Positions 1-8,840 are shown, numbered from the stretch's first letter. The stretch: DNA of 64,000 nucleotides from CAWCDJ01 sp963778675 (GCA_963778675.1 CAVZVI010000008.1:471156-535155); one strand, 5' to 3'. The notes: a model not told the origin generated them from the letters alone. Translations and numbers: made by a program.

Positions 1-372
1 CAGGTTGGCGCGGAACTGCTCGGCCGCCAGCTCATGCAGCGTCAGCAGGGCGCCCCGCAGCCGTGAATCCTCGTCGGAATATTGCGAGCGCTTCGGCATC
101 GGAATGCCGTGGCGCTCCGCCAGCGACTTCAGGGCCTCATAGAAGCTGAGCCCCTCGATCTCCATTACGAACTTGAAGACGTCGCCGCCCGCTCCGCAGG
201 AGAAACACTTGTAGAACTGGTGAGTCGCGTGAACCGTGAAAGACGGCGTCTTCTCGTTGTGGAACGGGCACAGGCCCATGTAGCGATACGCCCCCGAACG
301 CCGGAGGCGAACGTGTTCGCCCACCACGCTCACGATATCGACCGAACTTTTGACCTGCTCCGCGAAGTCCAT
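1..372 (-). CDS. dnaG: DNA primase DnaG, N-terminal part (runs off the window)
   Basis: DnaG makes the RNA primers used at the replication fork, in contact with the DnaB helicase. Only the first 124 codons are here; the gene continues past base 1. The start at 372 gives the typical DnaG opening MDFAEQVKSSVDIV. The CHC2 zinc-binding motif is complete (Cys35, His38, Cys56, Cys59, spacing C-x2-H-x17-C-x2-C), followed by the usual region leading to the TOPRIM core, which lies outside the window. I see no convincing promoter; the 199 bases to tatA are divergent and hold no other gene. Identity is firm from the zinc finger and the conserved opening. Confidence 0.95.
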   Translation of the reverse strand, partial: MDFAEQVKSSVDIVSVVGEHVRLRRSGAYRYMGLCPFHNEKTPSFTVHATHQFYKCFSCGAGGDVFKFVMEIEGLSFYEALKSLAERHGIPMPKRSQYSDEDSRLRGALLTLHELAAEQFRANL

Positions 373-571
373 GACGTCTTGAGGCTATTATCGCCCACAC
401 CGTTCGTGAGAGGACGCGCGCGAACGTTTCGGGCGGATGTTATCCAGCGGCAACCTGACTGACGATAGCTTGACTTTACCCGTCGATTTTCGCGGCGGCC
501 GGGCACGATCCCAGCCACGGTCTCCCGCCGGACGGCCGAATCGGCTACAATGAAGTGAAAAAGGAGGCCGT

Positions 572-766
572 ATGTTGCCCACTAGCATACAGACTGCGGG
601 ATTTGCAGGTCTGGGTGCCCCCGAGATCCTCGTTATCGCCATCGTTGCCGTGGTCCTGTTCGGCGGCAAGAAGGTTGGCGATCTCGGCAAAGGTCTAGGA
701 GAAGGAATCCGCAACTTCAAGACTGCCTTGAAGCACGAAGACGACGAAACCAAGAAGCAGGCATAA
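572..766 (+). CDS. tatA: Sec-independent translocase subunit TatA/TatE
   Basis: A 64-residue TatA-family protein, which forms the pore-like assembly of the twin-arginine export pathway in the inner membrane. It has one N-terminal membrane segment (about residues 16-30), the FGGKK hinge at the membrane edge, an amphipathic helix (LGKGLGEGIRNFKTALK) and a short charged tail, all typical of the family. A strong ribosome site, AAGGAGG, ends a few bases before the ATG. It stands alone: tatC and tatB are not in the window. A likely client is encoded here: the protein starting at 16280 carries a twin-arginine signal. A symmetric terminator follows at 826-866. Confidence 0.93.
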   Translation: MLPTSIQTAGFAGLGAPEILVIAIVAVVLFGGKKVGDLGKGLGEGIRNFKTALKHEDDETKKQA

Positions 767-825
767 CGCTTCGTGAACTGACCCGCAAGTTGGGCACGCT
801 TCACCTCCGCTTCAAGATTACAAAC

Positions 826-866
826 AAAAACCCCGCCGGCCTGCGATTGGGCCCGGCGGGGTTTTT
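826..866. terminator. Bidirectional intrinsic terminator between tatA and the HU gene
   Basis: Inverted repeat CCCCGCCGG (831-839) / CCGGCGGGG (853-861), with five A before the 5' arm and five T after the 3' arm. It can therefore work on both strands and serve the convergent genes tatA (+) and HU (-). Confidence 0.85.
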
Positions 867-887
867 CCTTTAACGGACGAGGCCGTT

Positions 888-1190
888 TTACTTCTTCTTC
901 GGCGGTACGATCGCGTCTTTTGCGGCCTTCGCCACACGGAACTTCACGACCTTCTTAGCCGGGATCTTGATGCTCTCGCCGGTCGCCGGATTGCGGCCCG
1001 TGCGGGCTTTCCGGTCCACGCGTACCAGCCGGCCGATGCCGGGCAGCACGAACATGCCGTTCTTCTTCACTTCCGTGATGGCCATACCGGCCAGGTTGTC
1101 CAGGAACGCCCGCGCCGTCTTGTTGCTGACTTCGCAGTGTTCCGCCAGCGATCTCACCAGTTGCGTCTGGGTCATTCTCGCAGTTGCCAT
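888..1190 (-). CDS. HU/IHF-family nucleoid DNA-binding protein
   Basis: A 100-residue histone-like protein of the HU family, which binds and bends DNA as a dimer and compacts the nucleoid. The dimerisation helices (TQTQLVRSLAEHCEVSNKTA) and the DNA-binding arm signature (GRNPATGESIKIPAKKVVKF) are in the usual order, with a lysine-rich tail. The start at 1190 has a clear AAGGAGATTT ribosome site directly upstream. The gene is monocistronic: a terminator follows at 826-866 and a good sigma-70-type promoter lies at 1324-1352, giving a leader of about 125 bases. The family is clear; whether it is HU or IHF-like in function cannot be told from sequence alone. Confidence 0.95.
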   Translation of the reverse strand: MATARMTQTQLVRSLAEHCEVSNKTARAFLDNLAGMAITEVKKNGMFVLPGIGRLVRVDRKARTGRNPATGESIKIPAKKVVKFRVAKAAKDAIVPPKKK

Positions 1191-1323
1191 AAATCTCCTT
1201 CGATTCTCCCGTCAGATTATCGTTTGACTCAGCGGCCGCGCGCCGGCGGGCCGCGTTTCCATCACCATCGAACAAGGTTCCCAACGCGCCGTTCGCTCGA
1301 ACACGCGCGCCGTAATCGTAACA

Positions 1324-1352
1324 ATCATACGGGAAGCCTGAAATGATGTAAA
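1324..1352 (-). promoter_or_regulatory. Sigma-70-type promoter for the HU gene
   Basis: On the minus strand TTTACA (-35) is followed after exactly 17 bases by TATGAT (-10); each matches the consensus at five of six positions. It lies between the terminator at 1366-1391 and the HU start at 1190. Confidence 0.6.
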
Positions 1353-1365
1353 GCAAAATGCACGC

Positions 1366-1391
1366 AAAAAGCCCTTATTTTCGGGCTTTTT
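1366..1391 (-). terminator. Intrinsic terminator after the recA operon
   Basis: Stem AAAAAGCCC (1366-1374) / GGGCTTTTT (1383-1391) with an 8-base loop. It lies 29 bases beyond the stop of the RecA-like paralogue and ends the recA transcription unit. Its symmetry would also let it work on the plus strand. Confidence 0.8.
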
Positions 1392-1419
1392 TGATGGGTG
1401 GTGCGCTCGAAAGGCCGTT

Positions 1420-2178
1420 TTACGGGCTCTCCGCGAACCCCCCGCCCGGTTTCCAGACCAGGTTGGCCTCCTGAGCGCCCGCCGCCAGCCGGTTTCGGAC
1501 CGCTTTCAGCCGTGCCCCGCCGCTCGCCGGATCCATCTGGATCCGCACTGCCGCGTAGAGCTTCAGGGGAGTTCCTCCTGCGCTGGTTTCGAGTTCCTCG
1601 CCCTCACGGCCACGCCACGAGCGCACCTGATTCAGCAGCACCACGGCGACGCCGCTCCTCGCCGCGGCGACCGACAGCCGCCGCAAGCCGGAACCAAGCA
1701 CCCGGCCCTGCAGCCCCGGACTCTGGTTGCCGATCCCCGCCTCCAGTTCCAGGCTGGGGACCAGCGCTGCCGCCGAATCGATCACCAGCAGGTCCAGCGC
1801 TCCGGACTCGGTAAGTTGCTGTGCGATCGCCAGCGCCTCCTCGGCCGACACTGGCTGCGCCACCGGCACGCGCTCGAGTTCGATTCCCAGTTCCGCGGCC
1901 CAGGATGGGTCGAAGGTGTGATCCGCGTCGATCCAGGCCGCCCCCGCGTCCCCGCGCTGCAGGTACGCGACGGATGCCAGCAGTAGCGTGGTCTTGCCGG
2001 CGGAAGGCGGCCCGTAGAGTTCCACAATGGATCCGCGCGGCCATCCCCCGGTGCCCAGCACGGCGTCGAGCGCGGCGAAACCAGTGGGAATCCCGGCCAC
2101 CGGCCGCGGCCCGCCACGCGCCAGCCTCATCCGGATCGCGCGCTGCCGTTCCTCCTCTTTCATGGGTTCGCGGGGCAT
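1420..2178 (-). CDS. Short RecA-like ATPase paralogue directly downstream of recA
   Basis: A 252-residue protein with the RecA ATPase core but without most of RecA's C-terminal domain. Walker A is GPPSAGKTT (56-64) and Walker B is LLVIDSAAAL (about 130-139). Segments matching RecA loops L1 (IGNQSPGLQGRV) and L2 (LLNQVRSWRGREGEELETSAGG) can be lined up with the recA product next door. One key change: RecA's catalytic glutamate, in IDVEHALDP of the neighbour, is aspartate here (IDADHTFDP, Asp86). The gene starts 33 bases after the recA stop and shares its terminator, so it is almost surely co-transcribed. It could modulate RecA or be an ImuA/SulA-like factor; no imuB or dnaE2 is seen. Function not known. 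Confidence 0.85.
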   Translation of the reverse strand: MPREPMKEEERQRAIRMRLARGGPRPVAGIPTGFAALDAVLGTGGWPRGSIVELYGPPSAGKTTLLLASVAYLQRGDAGAAWIDADHTFDPSWAAELGIELERVPVAQPVSAEEALAIAQQLTESGALDLLVIDSAAALVPSLELEAGIGNQSPGLQGRVLGSGLRRLSVAAARSGVAVVLLNQVRSWRGREGEELETSAGGTPLKLYAAVRIQMDPASGGARLKAVRNRLAAGAQEANLVWKPGGGFAESP

Positions 2179-2211
2179 GCCGGGCGGCTTGCCCGGAGCC
2201 GTGAGCGCCCT

Positions 2212-3282
2212 TTACCGGCGCGCCGGCGCAGGTTTGGGCGGTGCGCTCGCCGGGGCTTCAGCCGCCAAAGCCGCCTGGGGGTCCGGCTTCACCAGCCCGA
2301 GCGCTTTCCGCAGCTCCGTGTCGATCGACAGCCGGATATCCTGGTTGTCTTTCAGGAACTGGCGGGCGTTTTCGCGGCCCTGGCCGATGCGGTCGCCCTT
2401 GTAGCTGAACCACGAGCCGCTCTTCTCCACGATGCTCTGAGCCACGCCCAGGTCCAGAAGGTCGCCTTCCTTGGACACTCCTTCGCCGTAGATGATGTCG
2501 AATTCGGCTTCGCGGAACGGCGATGCCACCTTGTTCTTCACCACCTTCACCTTCGTGCGGTTTCCCACCACCGCGTCGCCATCCTTGATGGCCGCGATTC
2601 TGCGGATGTCGAGTCGCACGGAGGAGTAGAATTTCAGCGCGCGTCCGCCGGTGGTGGTCTCCGGGTTGCCGAACATCACTCCGATCTTTTCGCGAATCTG
2701 GTTGATGAAGATCAGGCAGGTGCGCGACTTGCTGACAGCGCCGGTCAGTTTGCGCAATGCCTGCGACATCAGCCGCGCCTGCACGCCCATATGGCTGTCG
2801 CCCATCTCGCCATCCAGTTCCGCCTTGGGCACCAGCGCGGCCACGGAATCGACCACCAGCACGTCGATCTGGCCGGATGCGATCAGGTGACCGGTGATCT
2901 CGAGCGCCTGCTCGCCGTAATCCGGCTGCGAAACCAGCAGGTTGTCGACATCCACGCCGAGTTTGCGCGCGTAGGCCGGGTCGAGGGCGTGCTCCACGTC
3001 GATGAACGCCGCAATGCCGCCCTTCTTCTGGGCTTCCGCCACCACCTGCAGCGCAATCGTGGTCTTGCCGGAAGACTCCGGCCCGAAGATTTCGTTGATG
3101 CGGCCCCGCGGGAAACCGCCCACGCCCAGGGCAGCGTCCAGCGAAATCGAACCCGTCGAAATCACCGAGACCGGTACGATCGCGTCCTTCGAGCCCAGGC
3201 GCAGGATCGATCCCTTGCCGAACTGCTTTTCGATCTGGCCCAGAGCGAGGTCTAGGGCACGCGCGCGCTCTTTTTCGTCCAT
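2212..3282 (-). CDS. recA: Recombinase RecA
   Basis: RecA forms filaments on single-stranded DNA, carries out homologous strand exchange and triggers LexA-type cleavage. The 356-residue product has the classic opening (KERARALDLALGQIEKQFGKG), Walker A GPESSGKTT, the catalytic glutamate in IDVEHALDP, Walker B VLVVDSVAAL, and L2 ending in NPETTTGGRALKFYSS. The tail is rich in Ala and Pro (PASAPPKPAPARR) rather than acidic. I chose the start at 3282 because AGGAG lies correctly upstream; the frame is open for another 49 codons but those do not resemble RecA. It leads a two-gene operon with the paralogue at 1420-2178. Confidence 0.98.
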   Translation of the reverse strand: MDEKERARALDLALGQIEKQFGKGSILRLGSKDAIVPVSVISTGSISLDAALGVGGFPRGRINEIFGPESSGKTTIALQVVAEAQKKGGIAAFIDVEHALDPAYARKLGVDVDNLLVSQPDYGEQALEITGHLIASGQIDVLVVDSVAALVPKAELDGEMGDSHMGVQARLMSQALRKLTGAVSKSRTCLIFINQIREKIGVMFGNPETTTGGRALKFYSSVRLDIRRIAAIKDGDAVVGNRTKVKVVKNKVASPFREAEFDIIYGEGVSKEGDLLDLGVAQSIVEKSGSWFSYKGDRIGQGRENARQFLKDNQDIRLSIDTELRKALGLVKPDPQAALAAEAPASAPPKPAPARR

Positions 3283-3336
3283 GTAGGGAGAACTCCTGAA
3301 AAAAGGGGTGTAAAGCTCATTGTAGCGTGGACCCGG

Positions 3337-3342
3337 TATAAT
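3337..3342 (+). promoter_or_regulatory. Perfect -10 box (TATAAT) before the secreted protein at 3362
   Basis: TATAAT stands 19 bases before the start at 3362. No good -35 hexamer is found at the right distance, so only the -10 element is claimed. Confidence 0.45.
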
Positions 3343-3361
3343 CGTCTCCAGGGGTTCATTG

Positions 3362-4006
3362 ATGCTTACCCGCCTGTTCTGCCTGTTCCTTCTGCCCGCG
3401 ATGGTCCTGTCTGCCGCCAAGAAGACCACTGCCGAGGCGAGGGGCGAAAACGAAGATCTGGTCCTTACCGTGACGCTTCATATCGATCCAGCTGAGATCA
3501 AAGAATGGATCGGCAACGACCTGGGTGGACATTATATTGTGGCCGAGGCAAAGATCGAGCCCAAGTACGGCAAGGACATCCTGGTGGACCGCAGCGACTT
3601 CGTGCTCCGCACCGATAAGGATGGCGATAAGGCCCAACCTTTCGCTGCCAGCCAGGTGGCCGGCGGCGGCGGCCTGGTGATCGCCACGGTGAGCAACCGC
3701 GACGGCGTCGGATCGCCCGGTTGGACCGGCGCTACCACGGACGTGATTCTGGGCGGCGGCATGGGCGGCTTCGGCAGCGGCCGCGCGCCCGAAGCCTCGA
3801 CCTCCAAAGTGACCGGGACGGCGCCCCAGGACGCCAAGGCGAACCCCCTCAAAGCCGAGCTGGAATCCAGGATTCTGCCCGAGGGCAAGACCAGCAAAAC
3901 CGTGAGCGGACTGCTCTACTTCCCGATGGAAAAGCAGAAGATGAAGGACCTGGAACTGCTCTACGGCGGCAAGGAGAATCGTATCTCCCTGCGGTTCAAA
4001 CCGTGA
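3362..4006 (+). CDS. Secreted hypothetical protein
   Basis: A 214-residue protein of unknown function. Residues 1-18 (LTRLFCLFLLPAMVLSAAKK) are a typical Sec signal peptide with likely cleavage after the Ala-Ala. The mature part is rich in beta-prone segments and has a glycine-rich stretch in the middle (GGGMGGFGSGR) and a lysine-rich end. No catalytic motif or cofactor site is recognised. I start at the ATG at 3362; a TTG just before it in frame is less likely. It lies divergently from recA and 27 bases before the response regulator at 4034, so it may be co-transcribed with the two-component pair and could be an envelope protein linked to that signal. This link is inference. Confidence 0.75.
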   Translation: MLTRLFCLFLLPAMVLSAAKKTTAEARGENEDLVLTVTLHIDPAEIKEWIGNDLGGHYIVAEAKIEPKYGKDILVDRSDFVLRTDKDGDKAQPFAASQVAGGGGLVIATVSNRDGVGSPGWTGATTDVILGGGMGGFGSGRAPEASTSKVTGTAPQDAKANPLKAELESRILPEGKTSKTVSGLLYFPMEKQKMKDLELLYGGKENRISLRFKP

Positions 4007-4033
4007 AGAAGCGGGTGCGTTAAGCTGAAGACA

Positions 4034-4750
4034 ATGCGAATCCTGGTCGTCGAGGACGAAAAGCGAATCGCTGACTTCCTGTGCCGCGGTCTGGAAGGAG
4101 CCGGTTATGCCGTCGACGCCGCGGGCACCGGAGCCGCCGCGGTCGATCATATCCACTCTACCGATTACGACCTGGTCATACTCGATCTGGGCCTGCCCGA
4201 TATGGACGGGCTGCGCGTGCTCGAGAGGATCCGCAACCGCAAACTCGGCCCCCCGGTGCTGATTCTGAGCGCCCGCGGCGCTCTCGACGACCGCGTGAAG
4301 GGCCTCGAGCAGGGCGCTGACGACTACCTGGTCAAGCCCTTCGCATTTGTCGAGTTCCTGGCCCGCGTGCGCGCGCTGCTGCGGCGCGGCCAACCCGCGC
4401 CCGAGCGGCTCCAGGTGGCCGATCTCACGCTCGACTGCATTCGCCGCAAGGTGACGCGCGGCCCCGAGGCCATCGACCTCGCCCCCAAGGAGTTCGGCAT
4501 CCTTGAATATATGATGCGCAACCGCGGCCGCCCGCTCAGCCGCACGATGATCGTCGAGCACGTCTGGGACATGGATTACGACGGCCTCACCAACATCGTG
4601 GACGTCTATATCCGCCATCTCCGCAGCAAGATCGACGACCGCTATCCGCAAAAGCTCATCCAGACCGTGCGCGGCATCGGCTACATGATCGACGCGCCCG
4701 ACAAGCCGGCCGAACGGCAGGGCGAAGCGGCAGCCGAACGGCAGGTGTAG
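4034..4750 (+). CDS. OmpR/CusR-type response regulator
   Basis: A 238-residue response regulator: receiver domain (1-120) with the phospho-acceptor Asp51 in VILDLGLPDMDG, the acidic pair Glu7-Asp8, and the conserved Lys in DYLVKPF, followed by a winged-helix OmpR/PhoB DNA-binding domain (about 125-223, ending in TVRGIGYMI). The last 15 residues are a repeat-like tail (PAERQGEAAAERQ). The next gene, a histidine kinase, begins one base after the stop, so the two are a translationally close pair. The receiver and the kinase resemble the metal-sensing CusRS/CopRS group, but no metal gene lies beside them, so the signal is open. Confidence 0.93.
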   Translation: MRILVVEDEKRIADFLCRGLEGAGYAVDAAGTGAAAVDHIHSTDYDLVILDLGLPDMDGLRVLERIRNRKLGPPVLILSARGALDDRVKGLEQGADDYLVKPFAFVEFLARVRALLRRGQPAPERLQVADLTLDCIRRKVTRGPEAIDLAPKEFGILEYMMRNRGRPLSRTMIVEHVWDMDYDGLTNIVDVYIRHLRSKIDDRYPQKLIQTVRGIGYMIDAPDKPAERQGEAAAERQV

Positions 4751-4751
4751 C

Positions 4752-6296
4752 GTGATCCGCAAGCGCGATCTGCTCCGCCTCTCCCGCGGATTGCGTTTCC
4801 GGCTGACCGCCAGCTATGCGCTCTTCTTCGCCGTCTTGCTGATCGGCGTGGCCGCCCTCTTCCGCCAGCGCCTGGAGACCGTGCAGGCCCGCGAAGTGCA
4901 GGACACCCTCGAACAGGAGTGGGCCGCCATGAAGGGGTACCTGCGTATTGAAAAGGATCCCGACCTCGGCAAATATGCGGCCGCCTGGTACTACGACGAT
5001 GAGGATCCCGACGAAACCACCATCGTCCTCGACATCCAGAAGGTGTATGTCGTCACCGATGCCGATGGCAACGTCGTCCTGAATGCCGTCACGAAAGAGC
5101 CTGAGATCTCCACCGCCTATCAGGACATCGGATTGAATAAGGAGTCGATTCGCGCGCGTGTGCAGCAGGTGGTGCGCGAGAAGAAGGCCAAGCCATTCTG
5201 GAGCGAGCGTAAGAATTCCAAAGGCGAGTGGTTTCAGATTCGTTCCGGCATCGTCTATGGCGAAGGCCACGGGCCGCCGTTCTACGTCGCCATCGGCGTG
5301 CCGCTGGCGCAGACCACCAAGATCCTCCGCGAGTTCACCTGGGTGTACATCGCCATCATTCCGGGCGCGCTCATTTTCGGATCGCTCCTCGGCTGGTTCA
5401 TGGCGGGCCGTGCCCTGGCGCCGGTCGGAGAAGTGGCGCGAGCCGCGCAGCGCATCAGCGGATCCAACCTGAGCCTCCGCATTCCCATGCGCCAGGCCGG
5501 CGACGAGCTGGATTACCTCATCCTCACCTTCAACCGCATGATCGAGCGTCTGGAGGCCTCATTCCAGCAGATGAAGCAGTTCTCGGCCGACGTGTCCCAC
5601 GAGCTCCGCACGCCCATCACCGGCATTCGGGGCCAGCTCGAGGTGGCGCTGTTCACCGCCCAGACGACCGACCAATACCGCGAGGCCATGTTCAACGCGC
5701 TGCAGGATATCGACCGGCTGTCGCAGATTGTGCGCGCCCTGCTGCTGCTCTCGCAGGCCGAATCGGGCCAGCTCGTCCTGCAGAAGTCCCGCATGGACCT
5801 GTGCGAAGTTGTGCACGACCAGGTGGACCAGTTCCAGATTCCGGCCGAGGAAGCCGGCATTCAGTTGACGGCCAGTCTTCCCGTCGAATGCGCCGCCCTG
5901 GTGGATCGCGTGCAGATCGAGCGCATGCTCACCAACCTGCTGTCGAATGCCATCAAGTTCACGCCGCGGGGCGGGGAAGTCCGCGTGTCGGTAAGGCCCG
6001 GCCCCGGCCAAATCGAAATCGTCGTCGAGGATACGGGCCGCGGCATTCCCACCGAATCGCTGCCGTACATCTTCGACCGCTTCTATCGTGTGCCCGGCTC
6101 GGGTTCCGCGCCCACCCCCGAACAGGGTCTGGGGCTCGGCCTCAGCTTCGTGGCCTGGATCGTGAAAGCCCACCGCGGCAAGATCACGGTCGACAGCACT
6201 CCCGGCCGCGGCACCCGTTTCACCATCAAGCTTCCCGGCGACGGTGTGGGCTCCGATACGCTGGAGGCCGCCGGCCGACACGTTCCCACTCCCTGA
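4752..6296 (+). CDS. Sensor histidine kinase (CusS-like), partner of the regulator at 4034
   Basis: A 514-residue membrane sensor kinase starting at GTG. The order is membrane segment (about 17-37), a periplasmic sensing region of about 150 residues with an acidic patch (YYDDEDPDE), a second membrane segment (about 192-214), a HAMP linker (ALAPVGEVARAAQRISG), the dimerisation/phosphotransfer helix with His283 in FSADVSHELRTPITG, and a HATPase domain with N box (NLLSNAIKFTP), G1 box (DTGRGIP) and GLGLGLSF. All catalytic motifs are intact. It autophosphorylates and passes phosphate to the regulator encoded just upstream. The sensing domain is not one I can name. Confidence 0.93.
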   Translation: MIRKRDLLRLSRGLRFRLTASYALFFAVLLIGVAALFRQRLETVQAREVQDTLEQEWAAMKGYLRIEKDPDLGKYAAAWYYDDEDPDETTIVLDIQKVYVVTDADGNVVLNAVTKEPEISTAYQDIGLNKESIRARVQQVVREKKAKPFWSERKNSKGEWFQIRSGIVYGEGHGPPFYVAIGVPLAQTTKILREFTWVYIAIIPGALIFGSLLGWFMAGRALAPVGEVARAAQRISGSNLSLRIPMRQAGDELDYLILTFNRMIERLEASFQQMKQFSADVSHELRTPITGIRGQLEVALFTAQTTDQYREAMFNALQDIDRLSQIVRALLLLSQAESGQLVLQKSRMDLCEVVHDQVDQFQIPAEEAGIQLTASLPVECAALVDRVQIERMLTNLLSNAIKFTPRGGEVRVSVRPGPGQIEIVVEDTGRGIPTESLPYIFDRFYRVPGSGSAPTPEQGLGLGLSFVAWIVKAHRGKITVDSTPGRGTRFTIKLPGDGVGSDTLEAAGRHVPTP

Positions 6297-6303
6297 CCAT
6301 GTA

Positions 6304-6325
6304 GGGTAGGTCGCCTGGCCTGCCC
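6304..6325. other. Intergenic hairpin between convergent genes
   Basis: GGGTAGG (6304-6310) can pair, with one G-T wobble, with CCTGCCC (6319-6325) around an 8-base loop. No T run follows, so it is at best a weak terminator or a short dispersed palindrome between the kinase (+) and the permease (-). Confidence 0.35.
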
Positions 6326-6341
6326 ACCCGCCGAAGGTGCG

Positions 6342-8840
6342 CTACTCGTACCTCAACGCCACCGTGGGGTCGAGTGATGCCGCCCGCCGCGCGGGCACCA
6401 GGCACGCCGAGAGGGCGATAAGCAGCAGGAATGCCGGCACCAGGAGGAACGTGAGGGCATCCGTCGGGCTGACGCCGTACAACAGGCTCGCCGCCACACG
6501 GCTCAGCGCGAGCGCCAGGCCGAGGCCGATCGCGGAGCCGGTAACCGTCAATGCCAGCCCCTGCCTCAGCACCATTCCCAACACTTGGGTCTGCCGCGCG
6601 CCCAAGGCCATGCGGATGCCGATCTCTTTGGTTTGCCGCGCTACCGCGAAGCTGATGACTCCGTAGATTCCGACCGTGGAGATCAACATTCCCATGAGGC
6701 CCGCGAGGCCGAACAGCATTGCGGCGGCCCGCGGGACAAATAGCGCCTGCGAGAGCTGCGTGTCCATGGTCCGCACATCGAAAACCGCGAGACTCGGATC
6801 GATGTCCCGGATCGTACGTCGGACTGCCGTGGCGTATCCCGCCGGATCGCCGTGCGTGCGCGCAACCAGCGTGATGCCCGTCAGTGAATCGTTGCCCCGC
6901 ATCTCCCTGGCAATCGGGAAGTACAGGCACGGACGCGGATCTTCGCCGATGGTGCGGGATTTCGTCGTCGCGACCACGCCGGTGATCCGCACCACCCTGC
7001 CGAGGTAAAAAATGCGCCGCCCGATGGGATTCTGTTTGGGGAACGCCCGGTCGGCCAGCTCCTGGTTGACGATGGCAATATCCTCCGCCGGAACGCCGGG
7101 GCGAAAGTCTTCGCCGCCGATCATGCGGATGCCGAACGTTTCAAAGAATCGCGGCGCGACCGCGTAGATGTCGGCCGATACCTTCCGCTGCTCGCCACTA
7201 CCGGAATGGCCTTCCGGCACGAACGCGTTCTGCGTGCCTTCCAGGCTGAGCGGCACGCTGTTGGTGAGGGTGGCCGATTCCACGCCGGGCAGGGCTCTCG
7301 TGCGTTCGAGGATCGAATCCACGATGCTGCGGGTCTCGCTCGGGGAGTAGCGGTTCAGGCTCGGATCGAACGCCGCCATGAGCAGGTTGCGGTGAGTGAA
7401 ACCGGGGTCGATGCCGCTTGCGGAATAGAAACTGCGCAGGAAAAGGCCGGAGCAGATCAGAAGAACCATGCAGATGGTGACCTGCGCCACCACGAGCAGA
7501 TTGCGCAGTCCGAATCGCCGCGAGCGCCCCAGCCCTACGCGCTCGTCCTTCAGCGCGCCCAACAGGTTTGGCCTCGTCGCCCGCAGCGCGGGAACCAGAC
7601 CGAAGATGACGCCGGTGAGCGCGGAGAGAGCCATGCAGAACAACATGACCCGGTAATCGAGCGATACCGTCAAATCGACGGGCATCGCCAGCGGAATCCG
7701 CGACCTTCCGATGCTGCTCGCGCCAAGCTGTGCGATCGCGTAGCCTCCGGTGCCGCCGATGAGGGCCAGCATGACACTCTCCGTGAGGAGTTGGCGAACC
7801 AGCCGGCCGCGTCCCGCGCCGATCGCCAGGCGCGTGGCGATCTCCTTCCGCCGGGCCGACGCGCGGGCCAGCAGCAGGTTGGCCACGTTGGCGCAGGCGG
7901 TGCACAGGACCAGCACCGCCGCGCTGAGAAGCAGCACGAAGAACACCACGATCATCTTCCGGAAACCCGGATTGACCTGGCCGGCGCGTTCGATGTGAAA
8001 CCCACGGTCCTGGTTGGTCGCCGGATAGGCACCGCTCAAGCGCCGGCCGATCCCCTCGATTTCGGCGGCGGCCGTCTTCTCGCTGAAGCCGTCGCGCAGC
8101 CGGCCCGCGGCCATCAGCCATTGCCCGCCGCGGTCGTGGAGACGGTCGCCGCCCATGCCGGCTTGCGCCAGGCTATCCAGCATCGAGAACGGAATCCAGA
8201 AGTCGGAGAAGAACATCGCCTCCGTGCCTTGAAAGCCCGGGCCTGTCACGCCGAGAACCGTCGCTTTCCGGCCGTTCAGCTCGATGTTTCGCCCGACGAC
8301 TGTGCGGTCGCTTCCAAATCGCGATCTCCAGAGCTGGTAGCTCAACACCACGACGGCGGGCGCCCCTTTCCGGTCGTCCCTCTCCGGATCGAACCCGCCT
8401 CCGATGACGAAGGTTGGCCGCACGACCTGGAAGTAGTTCGCGGTCGCCACCGATCCCCAATATCTCCTCGGCTCGCCGTTGCTGGAGATCGTGGCGGGCA
8501 TGAACTGGAAGAAAGCCGTCATCCCCTGGAAGGAGCGCGCCTGGCGCAGGTCTTCGAAGTCGGGATAGCTGATCGAACCGCCTACTTTGCCGCGGCGGAG
8601 GTTCATGCCGCTGATGCTGATCAGGCGCGACGGATCATCGACCGGCAGCGGGCGGAAAAGAGCGTAATTCGCGATGCCGAAGATCAGCGAGCATGCGCCG
8701 ATCCCGAGTGCGGCAGAGAGCGCCGCCGCCGCGGCGAAACCCGGCTGCCTGCGCACCGTGCGCACCGCGAATGCCATGTCCCGGAGCAGGTCGCCCGGCC
8801 ACTGTGCGATCCATGCCGGCCGCGCTGGGGTCCTCGCCAT
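6342..8840 (-). CDS. MacB/FtsX-type ABC permease (acidobacterial duplicated permease, ADOP type), no PadR partner
   Basis: An 832-residue permease. An N-terminal membrane segment (about residues 30-55, in AVRTVRRQPGFAAAAALSAALGIGA) leads into a large MacB-type periplasmic domain, then an FtsX domain with three membrane segments containing the conserved CANVANLLLARASARRKEIATRLAIGAGRGRLVRQLLTES region. A second periplasmic domain and a second FtsX triplet (VARQTKEIGIRMALGA) follow, ending DPTVALRYE. This internally duplicated layout is typical of orphan permeases abundant in Acidobacteriota. No ATPase gene is next to it. Unlike the two others in the window it lacks the cytoplasmic N-terminal helices and a PadR gene. 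I start at 8840; the frame stays open far upstream but there it runs antisense to glgX. Confidence 0.88.
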   Translation of the reverse strand: MARTPARPAWIAQWPGDLLRDMAFAVRTVRRQPGFAAAAALSAALGIGACSLIFGIANYALFRPLPVDDPSRLISISGMNLRRGKVGGSISYPDFEDLRQARSFQGMTAFFQFMPATISSNGEPRRYWGSVATANYFQVVRPTFVIGGGFDPERDDRKGAPAVVVLSYQLWRSRFGSDRTVVGRNIELNGRKATVLGVTGPGFQGTEAMFFSDFWIPFSMLDSLAQAGMGGDRLHDRGGQWLMAAGRLRDGFSEKTAAAEIEGIGRRLSGAYPATNQDRGFHIERAGQVNPGFRKMIVVFFVLLLSAAVLVLCTACANVANLLLARASARRKEIATRLAIGAGRGRLVRQLLTESVMLALIGGTGGYAIAQLGASSIGRSRIPLAMPVDLTVSLDYRVMLFCMALSALTGVIFGLVPALRATRPNLLGALKDERVGLGRSRRFGLRNLLVVAQVTICMVLLICSGLFLRSFYSASGIDPGFTHRNLLMAAFDPSLNRYSPSETRSIVDSILERTRALPGVESATLTNSVPLSLEGTQNAFVPEGHSGSGEQRKVSADIYAVAPRFFETFGIRMIGGEDFRPGVPAEDIAIVNQELADRAFPKQNPIGRRIFYLGRVVRITGVVATTKSRTIGEDPRPCLYFPIAREMRGNDSLTGITLVARTHGDPAGYATAVRRTIRDIDPSLAVFDVRTMDTQLSQALFVPRAAAMLFGLAGLMGMLISTVGIYGVISFAVARQTKEIGIRMALGARQTQVLGMVLRQGLALTVTGSAIGLGLALALSRVAASLLYGVSPTDALTFLLVPAFLLLIALSACLVPARRAASLDPTVALRYE

